DNA of 26,962 nt. It comes from a virus. A program made the translations under genes and the position numbers. Where the stretch lies: IMG/VR virus record IMGVR_UViG_3300044655_002300, positions 1-26,962 of that record; one strand, 5' to 3'. A model generated the notes under the pieces. The model was not told the DNA's origin. It did no database searches and saw only the letters and a list, made by a program, of their open reading frames with translations. Numbering within the stretch: the stretch's first letter is position 1; every line of letters begins with the position of its first letter. Shown here in pieces: positions 8,274 through 16,219 of this stretch.

Positions 8274-8307
8274 CTGCCGGTGGGGCGCTCACCCGCCCCG
8301 CCGGCAG
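8274..8307 (+). terminator. GC-rich hairpin after the major capsid gene
   Basis: A 14-base-pair stem joins 8274-8287 with 8294-8307 around a 6-base loop, with one wobble pair (T8281 with G8300) that holds only in plus-strand RNA. It begins 8 bases after the capsid stop. There is no U tract but a C/T-rich run follows (8317-8330). It may be a partial terminator, an attenuator or a stabiliser of the abundant capsid mRNA. Confidence 0.5.
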
Positions 8308-8342
8308 CCGGTGCGCCCTCTCTCCCCCTCTGAGGTGACCCC

Positions 8343-8735
8343 ATGTCCGCCCCCGCCTACCATCAGATCGACATCAAGATCGGCACCGCTGCTGCCGGCG
8401 CGAACGAAGTCGCCCGCTACGTCAACAACACCCGGCCGACCAAGCTCTTCACCGAGTCGGTGTGCTTCGTCCCCGATACCGCTGTCACCGCGGCCGATGC
8501 CAACAGCGGCACCATCACCGTCAAGATCGGGGCGACCACGATCTCGACCCTGACCACCAACCTCGCCCAGGGCGACCTCGTCGCCGGCACCCGCTACGCG
8601 CTGACCCTGTCCGGCACCGGCGCCGACCTCGAGATCGACAGCCTGGAGTCGGTCAGCGTCACCAAGACCTACACCGGCAGTGGTGCGGTCATGTCCGGCG
8701 TGGTCTCCTTCAGCGTCACCGAGATCCGCTCCTGA
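8343..8735 (+). CDS. Small beta-rich structural protein, possibly head decoration
   Basis: A 130-residue protein right after the major capsid gene, the place where siphophages often carry a decoration or head-stabilising protein. It is rich in Thr, Ser, Gly and Val with alternating strand patterns (GTITVKIGATTISTL, VVSFSVTEI) and no membrane segment or signal peptide. A GAGGTGA ribosome site (8332-8338) supports the ATG at 8343. I do not recognise the family. Position and composition suggest a virion protein; a fibre-like head appendage is the other possibility. Confidence 0.75.
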   Translation: MSAPAYHQIDIKIGTAAAGANEVARYVNNTRPTKLFTESVCFVPDTAVTAADANSGTITVKIGATTISTLTTNLAQGDLVAGTRYALTLSGTGADLEIDSLESVSVTKTYTGSGAVMSGVVSFSVTEIRS

Positions 8736-8998
8736 TGCCCGCCACCCCGACCGCAGCCCCCGCCGCGGCCGGGGTGCCCGCTGTGCCCCCGCAGGATGCC
8801 CCCAGCGCCGCGGCCGCGCCGCTGGCCGGCCCTGCGCTCGCCGCCGCCCTCCCCCGCGCCTACGCCGCCACAGGCCGGGCCGCGGGAGGGCTCCCCTATC
8901 TGACGCGTCGGATGGTCACCGCCCCCGGCGCGCAGACAGGGCCGGGCGACGACCCGCCCGCCGAGCCGACCGACCCTGACCTCACCGGGGGCACCTGA
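8735..8998 (+). CDS. Ala/Pro-rich small protein, unknown function
   Basis: An 87-residue frame fitted exactly between the beta-rich protein and the adaptor, with TGATG overlaps at both ends (8733-8737 and 8996-9000), which argues that it is translated by coupling. It is dominated by Ala, Pro, Gly and Thr, with a more ordinary middle (PYLTRRMVTAPG) and an acidic, Pro-rich end, so most of it is probably disordered. No ribosome site is visible. I recognise no domain. Confidence 0.6.
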   Translation: MPATPTAAPAAAGVPAVPPQDAPSAAAAPLAGPALAAALPRAYAATGRAAGGLPYLTRRMVTAPGAQTGPGDDPPAEPTDPDLTGGT

Positions 8999-9594
8999 TG
9001 CCGATCATCACCGCCGCCCGCGTGCGCGTCCTCATGCCGGAGATCACCGGCACGGGTGAGGACACCACGATTGAGGCCCTGATCGACGCCGCCGACGCGC
9101 AGATCGCGCAGTGGTGCGGCATGGCGCGGGCCTCGTCGGGCGCCTACACGCTGGGCTCGACCGCCTACGTCCTCCGCGAGCCTGACCTCCACGTCGCCCA
9201 CGACGGCCGGCGCGTGCTCTTGCGCGTCCACAACGTCACCGCGTGGACCTCTCTCTACAGCGACCCGCTGCGCGCCTTCGGGGCCGATACCCTCGTTGCC
9301 AGCACTGACTACGAGACCGACGCGCTGATGTGCGCTTTCGACCTGCTGCCCTCAGCGACCGCGCTGACGCTTGAGCGCCGGGGCATCAAGGCATCGGTCA
9401 CCGCGGGGTGGTCCAGCCTGCCCGATGACCTTGAGCAAGCCGTCGCGATGCAGGCCCGGCACCTCTTCGCCCTGCGCAGGCATCAGGGCTTCTCGTCGGT
9501 CAGTGAGGGCGGGGTTTCTATCGGCCTCCGAGACGAGACGATCCCCGCCGCCGTCGCGCAGATCGTCGCCCCCTACCGCATCCCGGTCCTCTGA
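8998..9594 (+). CDS. Head-tail connector (gp6-like adaptor)
   Basis: Protein of 198 residues resembling HK97 gp6 or SPP1 gp15-type adaptors, which ring the portal and prepare the head to bind the tail. The N-terminal half shows the helical pattern of the family (ARVRVLMPEITGTGEDTTIE, then LIDAADAQIAQWCG). The C-terminal half has AGWSSLPDDLEQAVAMQARHLFALRR, a common adaptor segment in which a beta turn leads into a helix. It starts in a TGATG overlap with a G-rich run upstream. The order adaptor, gp10-like, tail terminator that follows is typical and raises confidence. Confidence 0.8.
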   Translation: MPIITAARVRVLMPEITGTGEDTTIEALIDAADAQIAQWCGMARASSGAYTLGSTAYVLREPDLHVAHDGRRVLLRVHNVTAWTSLYSDPLRAFGADTLVASTDYETDALMCAFDLLPSATALTLERRGIKASVTAGWSSLPDDLEQAVAMQARHLFALRRHQGFSSVSEGGVSIGLRDETIPAAVAQIVAPYRIPVL

Positions 9595-10166
9595 TGACCC
9601 CCGAGCAGTTCGCCGCGAAGCTGCGCAGCGTCGGCCAAGTCGGCGTGGCGCGGGCCGTGGGGCGGGCGCTCACGGCCACCGCCCTCGTCGCCGAGGGCGA
9701 GGCCAAGGGCCGCGCGCCGGTCCTGAGCGGCCACCTGCGCCGGTCGATCTCAGGCATCGTCCGGCAGGGCGCGCAGGGCCCCGAGGCCGTGGTGAGGGCA
9801 GGCGGGCGCGTCGAGGGCGCGGCCGATGTGGTCTATGCGGGCGTGCATGAGTACGGCTCCACGATCACGCCAAAGCGTGGGAAATACCTCCGCATCCCGC
9901 TCGGGCCAGCCAAGACACAGGCGGGCCTTGACCGCTACCCGACCCCTCTGCGGGTGAGCGGCGCCGGCCTGTTCTTCGTCAGGAAGTCCAAGGCGGGGCG
10001 CCTGCTGCTCATTCACAAGCCGTCCGGCGTCCCGTGGTATATGCTGGTCTCATCGGTCACCGTCCGCGCCCGCCCCTTCCTCCGCCCCGGCGCAGAAGAG
10101 GCCGCCCGGCGACTCCCTGCCCAGTTCGCTAAGCACCTCCGCACCGAGATCGACGCAGCCCGATGA
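9594..10166 (+). CDS. HK97 gp10-like head-tail joining/tail completion protein
   Basis: Protein of 190 residues. Family marks are the N-terminal helix (EQFAAKLRSVGQVGVARAVG) followed by RAPVLSGHLRRSI, the central VVYAGVHEYGSTI and the C-terminal RARPFLRPG segment. Members of the HK97 gp10-like family sit at the head-tail interface and aid tail attachment or completion. The loop between the HEYGS motif and the C-terminal motif is longer than in minimal members. It overlaps both neighbours (TGATG at the start, ATGA at the end), which suggests coupled translation. Confidence 0.85.
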   Translation: MTPEQFAAKLRSVGQVGVARAVGRALTATALVAEGEAKGRAPVLSGHLRRSISGIVRQGAQGPEAVVRAGGRVEGAADVVYAGVHEYGSTITPKRGKYLRIPLGPAKTQAGLDRYPTPLRVSGAGLFFVRKSKAGRLLLIHKPSGVPWYMLVSSVTVRARPFLRPGAEEAARRLPAQFAKHLRTEIDAAR

Positions 10167-10615
10167 GTGACTCTGCCACCACGATCACCGACGTCCTCAC
10201 GGCCATCCAGTCCGCTCTGGAGGGCGTGACCGGCCTGTCCGCGGCGACGGTGGTCTATGGCATCGGGGCGGGAAACACCGTCCCGTCCGGCAAGCTGGTC
10301 CAGTGGCGCCCCGTCGAGGGCCGCTTGGCCGTCGATGGCGGCAACCTGCGCAGCGACCTCGTCGACCTCCCGTGCGAGGTCAGGATCTACGCCCCGGCGA
10401 CCGCCGACACCCCCCGGGCCCGCGACGCCGCGATCCTCGACCTGTGGCAGACCCTCCGGACGCACTTCCTCGCGAACCGCACGCTGGGCGCCATCGTCCG
10501 CGACTGCCACGTCTCTTCGATCACCCTGCCCACGTCGGCTGCCGATCTCGGCCTGCCGTCGGGTGCCGGGGTCTGTGTGCTCACTGCCCGGTGGCAGTGG
10601 AAGGCTGTCCCATGA
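10163..10615 (+). CDS. Tail terminator protein (DUF3168/gpU-like)
   Basis: A 150-residue alpha/beta protein after the gp10-like gene, where siphophages encode the protein that caps the tail tube and stops its growth. It opens with a helix (ITDVLTAIQSALEGV), then strands around VVYGIG and VQWRPVEGRL, a helix region with RDAAILDLWQTLRTHFL, and a closing strand VCVLTARWQWKA. The length and order of elements suit the terminator fold, but no residue-level signature is decisive. It overlaps the previous gene by 4 bases and the next by 4. Confidence 0.65.
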   Translation: MSDSATTITDVLTAIQSALEGVTGLSAATVVYGIGAGNTVPSGKLVQWRPVEGRLAVDGGNLRSDLVDLPCEVRIYAPATADTPRARDAAILDLWQTLRTHFLANRTLGAIVRDCHVSSITLPTSAADLGLPSGAGVCVLTARWQWKAVP

Positions 10616-11427
10616 GTTGGGCCATCGCAACCAACGGGTCGCAGTACGCCTCCCGCATCGCCGTCACCGTCGACACCACCGGCATCGCCCCCGGTGCGTC
10701 CGTCGTCGCGCGCCTGACCATCGGCCCGGACCTCGAAGCGTTCTGGAGCACCGTCCAAAGCAACGGCTACGACGTGATGATCGCCTATTCCAACGGGTCG
10801 GCCATCACTCACGAGCGCGCTTCGTGGACCTACGCGAGCAAGATCGGCGTCTTCGACTTTGACGTGGCGCTCAACGCCGACGCGATCAGCGGGTCTGTGC
10901 AGGTCGTCTACCTGTACTGGGGCCCCGCGACGGTTGTCAGCGCCGATCCGAGCGCCGGCCCCTTCGCCAACACCGTCGTCGCATCGGCAGAGTCCCCGCG
11001 CGCCATGCCCGCCGGGCGCACCATCCTGATCGACAACGGGTCGTGGTCGGAGTCCGCGGCATCGCTGACCCCCGAGCCATCGCAGACCGTCGTGGCCATC
11101 CTCAACGAGCGCCGGCACTTCATCACGCCGCCGCTGCAGGGCTTGTCCTTCGGGGTCGGCGCGTCCTACCGTGGGTCAACGACTTTCGAGGACATCGACT
11201 GGTGTTACGTCAAGGCCGAAGACGCCGCAGCCGGCGCTCTCGCCGCATGGGCATCGGCCGCCAACCTGCGGGTCTGGACTGACGCCGACGGCTCGACGGT
11301 CCGCGGCCTCGTGACTCCGAACACCAACGTGAACGGAATGCTGACGCTGACCATCGGCTGGGGCCAGTCCGCCGGCGCCCTCGACAAGCGCGTCATCACC
11401 GTCCGAGCCATCGCCCCCGCGATCTGA
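10612..11427 (+). CDS. DUF2341-like beta-rich protein in the tail module
   Basis: A 271-residue protein starting in an ATGA overlap with the tail terminator. Its first 110 residues resemble DUF2341-type domains: SRIAVTVDTTGI, a long Thr/Val-rich strand pattern, YDVMIAYSNG and QVVYLYWGPA. Such domains are found in secreted and surface proteins, often next to concanavalin-like modules. Residues 130-215 look like a second beta-rich domain, and the last 60 or so (LRVWTDADGSTVRGL onward) a third. Few phages place an extra large protein between tail terminator and tail tube, so it may be a tail-decorating or adhesin-like virion protein. The family match is by pattern only. Confidence 0.55.
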   Translation: MSWAIATNGSQYASRIAVTVDTTGIAPGASVVARLTIGPDLEAFWSTVQSNGYDVMIAYSNGSAITHERASWTYASKIGVFDFDVALNADAISGSVQVVYLYWGPATVVSADPSAGPFANTVVASAESPRAMPAGRTILIDNGSWSESAASLTPEPSQTVVAILNERRHFITPPLQGLSFGVGASYRGSTTFEDIDWCYVKAEDAAAGALAAWASAANLRVWTDADGSTVRGLVTPNTNVNGMLTLTIGWGQSAGALDKRVITVRAIAPAI

Positions 11428-11459
11428 CCCTCTCTCCCGCCCCATAGGAGGCCCGCATC

Positions 11460-12377
11460 ATGGGTGTTCCCTACCGCTCCCTCGGATCGTGCCTTGGCCT
11501 TGGACTTGAGTCCAGCGCCGGCACCGCCGTCAGCCGCACCAAGTGGTGCCACCTCAACGGGTCGTCGCTGACGCAGACCCCCCGCAACCGCGCGACCCGC
11601 GGCCGGCTGGCGCACACTTCGGCGGCCTTCGTCGAGACCCGCTTCGTGGCCGATGAGCAGGTCGGCGGGACCGTCACCGTCCCGGGGTCCTACAGCGCGC
11701 TGGGGATGCTCCTGCGGGCTGCGCTCGGGACCGTCAGCGGCGCCGGGCCGTTCACCTTCGCCGCCGCCTCCGCGCTGCCCTCCCTGACCATCGAGCAGTT
11801 GGTCGGCACGTCCGGCAACAGCGAGGTTTTCGCGGGGTGCAAGGTCAACAGCATGACCATGAACGCGACCCCGGGCAGCGAGGTCACCTTCGCGTTCGAC
11901 ATCATCGCGCAGAGCAAGGCTGCCGCATCGTCCGCCGGCTCGCCGTCGCTGACCAGCGCCGTCCCCATCGAGCACTTCGAGGTCACCGTCACCTGGGGCG
12001 GGTCGTCCTTGGGCACGATCAAGAGCCTGTCCAGCGTGCTGTCGAACAACCTGAACCGCCGCCCGCAGTTGGGCAGCCTCCGCACTGCTGAGCCCTCTGT
12101 CGGCCCGCGCGAGGTGAGGACCACCGTCGTCGTTGACAAGGACTCGTTTACCCCGCGGTCCTCTGAGGTTGCCGACACGCAGGGCGATCTCGTGATCACC
12201 TGCACCGACACCGCGACCGGCGCGAAGACGCTGGTCTACACGATTCAGGACTGCACGGTCAAGGTCTCCGAGACCATCGGCGAGTCCATCGCCGACCTCA
12301 CGACATCGCTTGAGTTCGAGAGCATCGGCAACCCGGGCATCGTCCTGACCAACGGCGAGGCCACCTATGACGCCTGA
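11460..12377 (+). CDS. Major tail tube protein
   Basis: A 305-residue protein with the strand-rich pattern of siphophage tail tubes. Marks include an N-terminal SSAGTAVSRTKWCHL, the region EQLVGTSGNSEVFAGCKVNSMTM followed by VTFAFDIIAQSK typical of tube proteins of the TTP/tube_2 kind, and a C-terminal half that may be a second tube-like or Ig-like domain. A strong AGGAGG (11446-11451) sits 8 bases before the ATG, matching a highly made protein. It is followed by the assembly chaperone and the tape measure, the standard order. Confidence 0.85.
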   Translation: MGVPYRSLGSCLGLGLESSAGTAVSRTKWCHLNGSSLTQTPRNRATRGRLAHTSAAFVETRFVADEQVGGTVTVPGSYSALGMLLRAALGTVSGAGPFTFAAASALPSLTIEQLVGTSGNSEVFAGCKVNSMTMNATPGSEVTFAFDIIAQSKAAASSAGSPSLTSAVPIEHFEVTVTWGGSSLGTIKSLSSVLSNNLNRRPQLGSLRTAEPSVGPREVRTTVVVDKDSFTPRSSEVADTQGDLVITCTDTATGAKTLVYTIQDCTVKVSETIGESIADLTTSLEFESIGNPGIVLTNGEATYDA

Positions 12378-12846
12378 TGCCCCCGAGGCCCCCGCCTTTA
12401 GCCTCGCCTCCCTGTCCGTAGCCGGCACCGCCGCGGTCCCCGACGTCTCCAACGGCGTCCCCGTCGAGTGGCGTGTCAAGCGCTTCAGCGTCGCCGAGGC
12501 CACCCGTGCGGGACTCCTGTCCGGGGTCATCGGCGCCGCGGTCGCGCAGTCGCAGCCGTCCGCGGGCAGCGAGGCCGCCCCGGCCGGCGCGGTCATCGAG
12601 TCGACGATCCGGGCGATGCTCGACGGCGGCGAGAAGGCGGTCTTGGCCGCTGTGACCGGCGTCCGGGCGCAGGGCTCCGATGTGTGGACCGACTGCCAGA
12701 TCGTCGGCGTGGGCAAGGACGACCCCGCCGCGGGCCGCCTGTCGATCCTGTCGGTCAGCGCCAGCGGCCAGATCGCCATCACCCAAGAGGCCATGCGTCA
12801 GGCTCTGGAGGCGGTCCAGTCGGTCGGTTCGTTTCGCGCGGGCTGA
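12367..12846 (+). CDS. Tail assembly chaperone, short form (gpG-like)
   Basis: A 159-residue protein between tail tube and tape measure, the position of lambda gpG, whose role is to guide tail tube polymerisation around the tape measure. Residues 34-50 (VEWRVKRFSVAEATRAG) and a helical C-terminal half fit this family. It overlaps the tail tube gene by 11 bases. Its last codons (12829-12843) read TCG TTT CGC GCG GGC before TGA, and another open frame continues from here to 13039. This is the arrangement expected for a programmed frameshift that makes a longer G-T fusion. Confidence 0.75.
   Translation: MTPDAPEAPAFSLASLSVAGTAAVPDVSNGVPVEWRVKRFSVAEATRAGLLSGVIGAAVAQSQPSAGSEAAPAGAVIESTIRAMLDGGEKAVLAAVTGVRAQGSDVWTDCQIVGVGKDDPAAGRLSILSVSASGQIAITQEAMRQALEAVQSVGSFRAG
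12829..12846 (+). promoter_or_regulatory. Candidate programmed +1 frameshift site
   Basis: At 12832-12835 a rare TTT codon is followed by C, so a Phe tRNA with anticodon GAA could slip from TTT to TTC one base ahead. The zero-frame stop is four codons later at 12844. This shift moves ribosomes into the frame running to 13039, which has no plausible start of its own near here. A -2 shift would reach the same frame. The exact slip site is inferred. Confidence 0.45.
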
Positions 12847-13039
12847 CCCCGACCTCGCCCTGACCACAGACCTCGCCGCGCGCCGGTATGGCCAGCGACC
12901 CTCCGCGGTCCTCGGCCTGACCGACCCGTGGGAGGCCGTGGTCTGGGATGCAGTCTGTGCGCGCGCGGGCTATGCTCACGACGCAGAGCACGGCCCCATT
13001 CCCGCGCTTCTCTCCGCCCTCTCCGACTCGATGAGGTAG
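12836..13039 (+). CDS. Frameshifted C-terminal part of the tail assembly chaperone (gpT-like)
   Basis: This frame holds the downstream half of the chaperone pair, about 67 residues. It looks like a genuine protein from ADPDLALTTDLAARRYG onward, with LGLTDPWEAVVWDAVC and a helical end. Similar DPWEA-type segments occur in small proteins before tape measures. No ATG, GTG or TTG lies near its apparent start. The only upstream ATG in frame (12680) would force 50 residues of shadow-like sequence and a deep overlap. It is therefore best read as made by frameshifting from the 12367 start, giving a fusion of about 223 residues. It ends 4 bases before the tape measure start. Confidence 0.65.
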   Translation, partial: ARADPDLALTTDLAARRYGQRPSAVLGLTDPWEAVVWDAVCARAGYAHDAEHGPIPALLSALSDSMR

Positions 13040-13043
13040 CCCG

Positions 13044-15437
13044 GTGGCAGACAACATCATCGAAGCGATCATCCGGGCCAAAGACGAGGCCAGCCGGGCG
13101 TTTTTGGCTGCGGCGAGCAATGCTGACAAGTTGGCCAGTGAACAGGCGGCCGTCACCAAGTCCGGCAACGCGCTCGACCAACAGGCGGCAGACACCGCGG
13201 CGGCCCTGGAGCGGCAGGCGCAGGCTTCGGAGGAAGCGGCGCGGGCTGCGGCTGCGCTGGCGGCGCAGCAGGCGAAGCCGGGCCCCCAGCGCGGCCCCGA
13301 TGGGCGGTTCCTGCCGCGCGGACAGCAGGGGGCGGACGGATCACCAACACCCGGCCCGATGCCCTCGCCCTCACCCATCCCGCCGATCCCGGACCCGGAC
13401 CCGGACGGGAGCAAGGCAGACCAGATCAAGAACCTGAGCGGACGGGTGATGACCCTCCGCTACAACCTGATGGACGTCGGGCAGCAGCTTGCGGGCGGCG
13501 GGTCGCCGTTCATGGTCCTGATGCAGCAGGGCCCCGAGATCGCGGCGGCCCTCGGTGACGCCACTGAAGCGGCCGAGGTACTCAAAGCGTCGTTCGGCGG
13601 GATGCTGACAAAGCTGGCCCCCGTGGCCGGCATGCTCGCGGGCGTAGCCATCGCAGCCGCTGCGCTCGTGACGGCGATGATCGCACTCAAGAACGCGACC
13701 ACCGATGCCGACGACGCGAACGGTCGGCTGGGCGCCCGCCTCTTGGAGACCGGCGAGCGCGCCGCGACCGCGCAAGAGAAGATCGACGGCGTGCGGCTTG
13801 CCATCGCGGGGCTTCGGGCTGCAAACAAAGACGCTGAGATCGGGCTCAAAGAGCTGACCGGCGAGATCGACCGCTACGCCGCGCAGTCCGAGCGGTCCCG
13901 CATCGCCCTTGACGATCAGGTCGAGTCCAAGCGCCGCGACATCGCGCTCACGATTGAGCAGCAGAAGGCGCACATCGACGCTGTTGACGCGAAGATGAAG
14001 GACACAAGTGTCCTGAACAGCCTCACTGAGTCACAACGCGAAGAGGCAGCGATCTCCCGGCAGACCGCGGCCGAGAAGCTCGCCGCGGCCGAGAAGGAGC
14101 GCGATGAGCTGGGCAAGCTCTACACCGAGCGTCTCGGCATCATCACTGCCACCGAAGAGTACGGCCGGGCGCTGGCCGAAGAGAAGGACCGCGAAGAGGC
14201 CGCCAACAAGGCCCGCCAAGAGTCCAAGCGGCACCTGTCAGAGTTGAAGGCCAAGTATGACGATCTGGTCAAGGCTCTCGATGCATTCCAAGACCGCGAG
14301 CGACTTGAGTCCGCTCTGTCGGTGCCGGCCGATCTCATCCCCGCCGCAGCGATCCAGTCGGCCCGCGACCTCGAAGCGGCGATCAACCAGATCGCGCCGC
14401 CGCAGGACGTGCTTGACGACTATCAGCGGTTGACGTTGCTTCTCAGTGATGCGCAACGCTTGGCTGCCAGTAACCCGGGCCTGCAGGGCTGGGCCGATGA
14501 CCTCTCGGGACAGGTCGCCGATGCGCTGGTCAGCGGTGCAGCAGCGGGGATGGAGGGCGTCGCCAAAGACCTCCGCGGGCTGATGACCACCCTCGGCGCA
14601 GAGTACGCCAAGGCGGTCCAGCGCGGCGCCCGCGTCGGTGGCGCCATCGGCGACGTCTTGGGCGGCGACATCACCGGCGCCCTATCCAAAGGCATCCCGG
14701 CGCTTGCGATGAAGTTCGCCGATGCCTTCGCCGGTCAGGACGGCATGCTCGGCAAGATCGCCGCGGTCGCCGGCCCCTACGGCGCGGCCATCGGCGCGGC
14801 AATCAGCGGGATCACCGCGCTCGGGCAGCAGGGCGCGGGCGCCACGTCTAAAAGCCTGATGTCCGGCGTTGACGGCCTCATCGCGGGTTTCAAGATGCTG
14901 CCTGCGCTGGTCCGAAAGTTCATCCCCGACCTTGTCGTGACGCTGATCACCGAGCTGATCCCCGCCTTGATCGCCAACGTGCCCCGGATGTTCGTCGCGA
15001 TCCTCATCGAGCTTCCCGTCGCCATCGTCCGCGGGATCGTCCTTTGGTGGCGCGACATCGGCGGCTTCCGGGGCATCGCCCGGTCCATCGCCGACGGCGT
15101 GCGGGAGTGGTGGCGAGAGACGTGGGACCGCGTGAAATCGTGGTTCAAGGACATCTTCACCCCGGGCGACCAAGGCAGGGGCCGCAACCGGCGCAACGAG
15201 CAGCCGTCGCGGTTTGAGAGCGCCACCGAACAGATCAAGACGGTCACCTCTGGCATAGGTGAGGTGTTTTCGCGCACCGGGTCGCCCCGCGGGCGCCCGA
15301 TGCAGGCCGGCCCCACGCTGGTCCTGCAGGCCGCCAGCCTCCACCCCGACGTGGTGCCGCGCGCCCTTCGTGACCTCGACCGGATGACCCGCCCCGGCGG
15401 CCTGCGGCGTGGTACAACGGTCCTGGGGGGCACCTGA
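13044..15437 (+). CDS. Tape measure protein
   Basis: A 797-residue protein that sets tail length and probably helps DNA pass into the cell. It starts with GTG and the common N-terminal pattern IIEAIIRAKDEASRAF. A Pro/Gly-rich linker covers about 85-120. Residues 124-175 carry a TMP_2-like segment (YNLMDVGQQLAGGGSP, then VLMQQGPEIAAALG) known from lambda gpH-type tape measures. Long charged coiled coils follow (about 255-420). Hydrophobic, Gly/Ala-rich segments at about 180-215 and 530-690 could span a membrane. At roughly 0.15 nm per residue, the general rule for tape measures, the tail would be near 120 nm. It overlaps the next gene by 1 base. Confidence 0.92.
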   Translation: MADNIIEAIIRAKDEASRAFLAAASNADKLASEQAAVTKSGNALDQQAADTAAALERQAQASEEAARAAAALAAQQAKPGPQRGPDGRFLPRGQQGADGSPTPGPMPSPSPIPPIPDPDPDGSKADQIKNLSGRVMTLRYNLMDVGQQLAGGGSPFMVLMQQGPEIAAALGDATEAAEVLKASFGGMLTKLAPVAGMLAGVAIAAAALVTAMIALKNATTDADDANGRLGARLLETGERAATAQEKIDGVRLAIAGLRAANKDAEIGLKELTGEIDRYAAQSERSRIALDDQVESKRRDIALTIEQQKAHIDAVDAKMKDTSVLNSLTESQREEAAISRQTAAEKLAAAEKERDELGKLYTERLGIITATEEYGRALAEEKDREEAANKARQESKRHLSELKAKYDDLVKALDAFQDRERLESALSVPADLIPAAAIQSARDLEAAINQIAPPQDVLDDYQRLTLLLSDAQRLAASNPGLQGWADDLSGQVADALVSGAAAGMEGVAKDLRGLMTTLGAEYAKAVQRGARVGGAIGDVLGGDITGALSKGIPALAMKFADAFAGQDGMLGKIAAVAGPYGAAIGAAISGITALGQQGAGATSKSLMSGVDGLIAGFKMLPALVRKFIPDLVVTLITELIPALIANVPRMFVAILIELPVAIVRGIVLWWRDIGGFRGIARSIADGVREWWRETWDRVKSWFKDIFTPGDQGRGRNRRNEQPSRFESATEQIKTVTSGIGEVFSRTGSPRGRPMQAGPTLVLQAASLHPDVVPRALRDLDRMTRPGGLRRGTTVLGGT

Positions 15438-16219
15438 TGTCGGCTTCGCGCTTCTACTGGTACGGATGGGGCAGCGCTCGGCTGAACACCTTGGACGTGT
15501 ACCCGTCCGACCTGCAGGCTGTGCAAGAGAGCCTCGCCGACGGGGCGTCAACCCCCGGCGGGCTCGCCGTCCGCGTCCAGTACGGCAGCCGGTGGCGGGT
15601 CACCATCGAGGTCCCGCAGATCCCCGCCACTGACGTCGACGACTATCGGCAGTTGATCGCGCACCTGCGCAGGGGCGGCGCGGTCGGCTTCGCGCTCGAG
15701 CCCAGCAAGGCGATCCTCGCGTTCAGCGACCGCCCGATCAACGCCGGGCAGTCGATTCTCTTCACCAGCGGCGGCTCACAGATGGCCGCATGGGAGCCCT
15801 CGGCCGCGCTGTCCGCAGGCGACCGGCTCCTGATCCAGTCGCCGAACCCCGAGTCCGCGCTCGAAGACCGCCCCTTCTCTTCGGTGTCGTCGTCGGGCAT
15901 CCTGACGCTGCAGAGCGGTGTTTACGGCAACCTGCGGTCCACGCCCATCGCTATCCGGCCCTATGGGTTCTGGCCTGTGCTGACGCTCGACCCGGGCGAC
16001 GTCGCTGAGTTGGTCAGCGACCGCGAGCTGTACCACACACTCACGCTCCCGCTGATCGAGCACCCCGGGCACCTCGCCGCGCTGCGGGGCGTCGCGCTCG
16101 GGACGACGACCACGCCTCACGCCTCAGCGCTGCTGCGGTCGCTTGAGCAGGCCATCGGCCGGGCCCCGCGTGGGTCGACCACCCTGAGCGCGCCCCGCGG
16201 GCTGCAGGGGCGGACCTGA
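15437..16219 (+). CDS. Tail tip protein, possible distal tail protein
   Basis: A 260-residue protein directly after the tape measure, where the distal tail protein usually lies. It opens with aromatic residues (SRFYWYGWG) and is strand-rich, with RVQYGSRWRVTIEVPQIP, a helix around DDYRQLIAHLRRGG and a helical end. I do not recognise the family at residue level; the role is inferred from position and size. Start and stop both use TGATG overlaps, tying it to the tape measure before it and the larger tail protein after it. Confidence 0.6.
   Translation: MSASRFYWYGWGSARLNTLDVYPSDLQAVQESLADGASTPGGLAVRVQYGSRWRVTIEVPQIPATDVDDYRQLIAHLRRGGAVGFALEPSKAILAFSDRPINAGQSILFTSGGSQMAAWEPSAALSAGDRLLIQSPNPESALEDRPFSSVSSSGILTLQSGVYGNLRSTPIAIRPYGFWPVLTLDPGDVAELVSDRELYHTLTLPLIEHPGHLAALRGVALGTTTTPHASALLRSLEQAIGRAPRGSTTLSAPRGLQGRT

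Noticed and set aside
6586-8292. Long antisense frame of 568 codons
   Set aside because: It is the shadow of the major capsid gene, with repetitive Gly/Asp/Val/Arg content and no domain.
11205-12794. Long antisense frame of 529 codons
   Set aside because: It covers the tail tube and chaperone genes on the other strand; the plus-strand genes have ribosome sites and recognisable patterns.
12680-12835. Independent start at ATG 12680 for the second chaperone frame
   Set aside because: The first 50 codons would be shadow-like and overlap the first chaperone deeply, with no ribosome site; frameshifting is the simpler reading.
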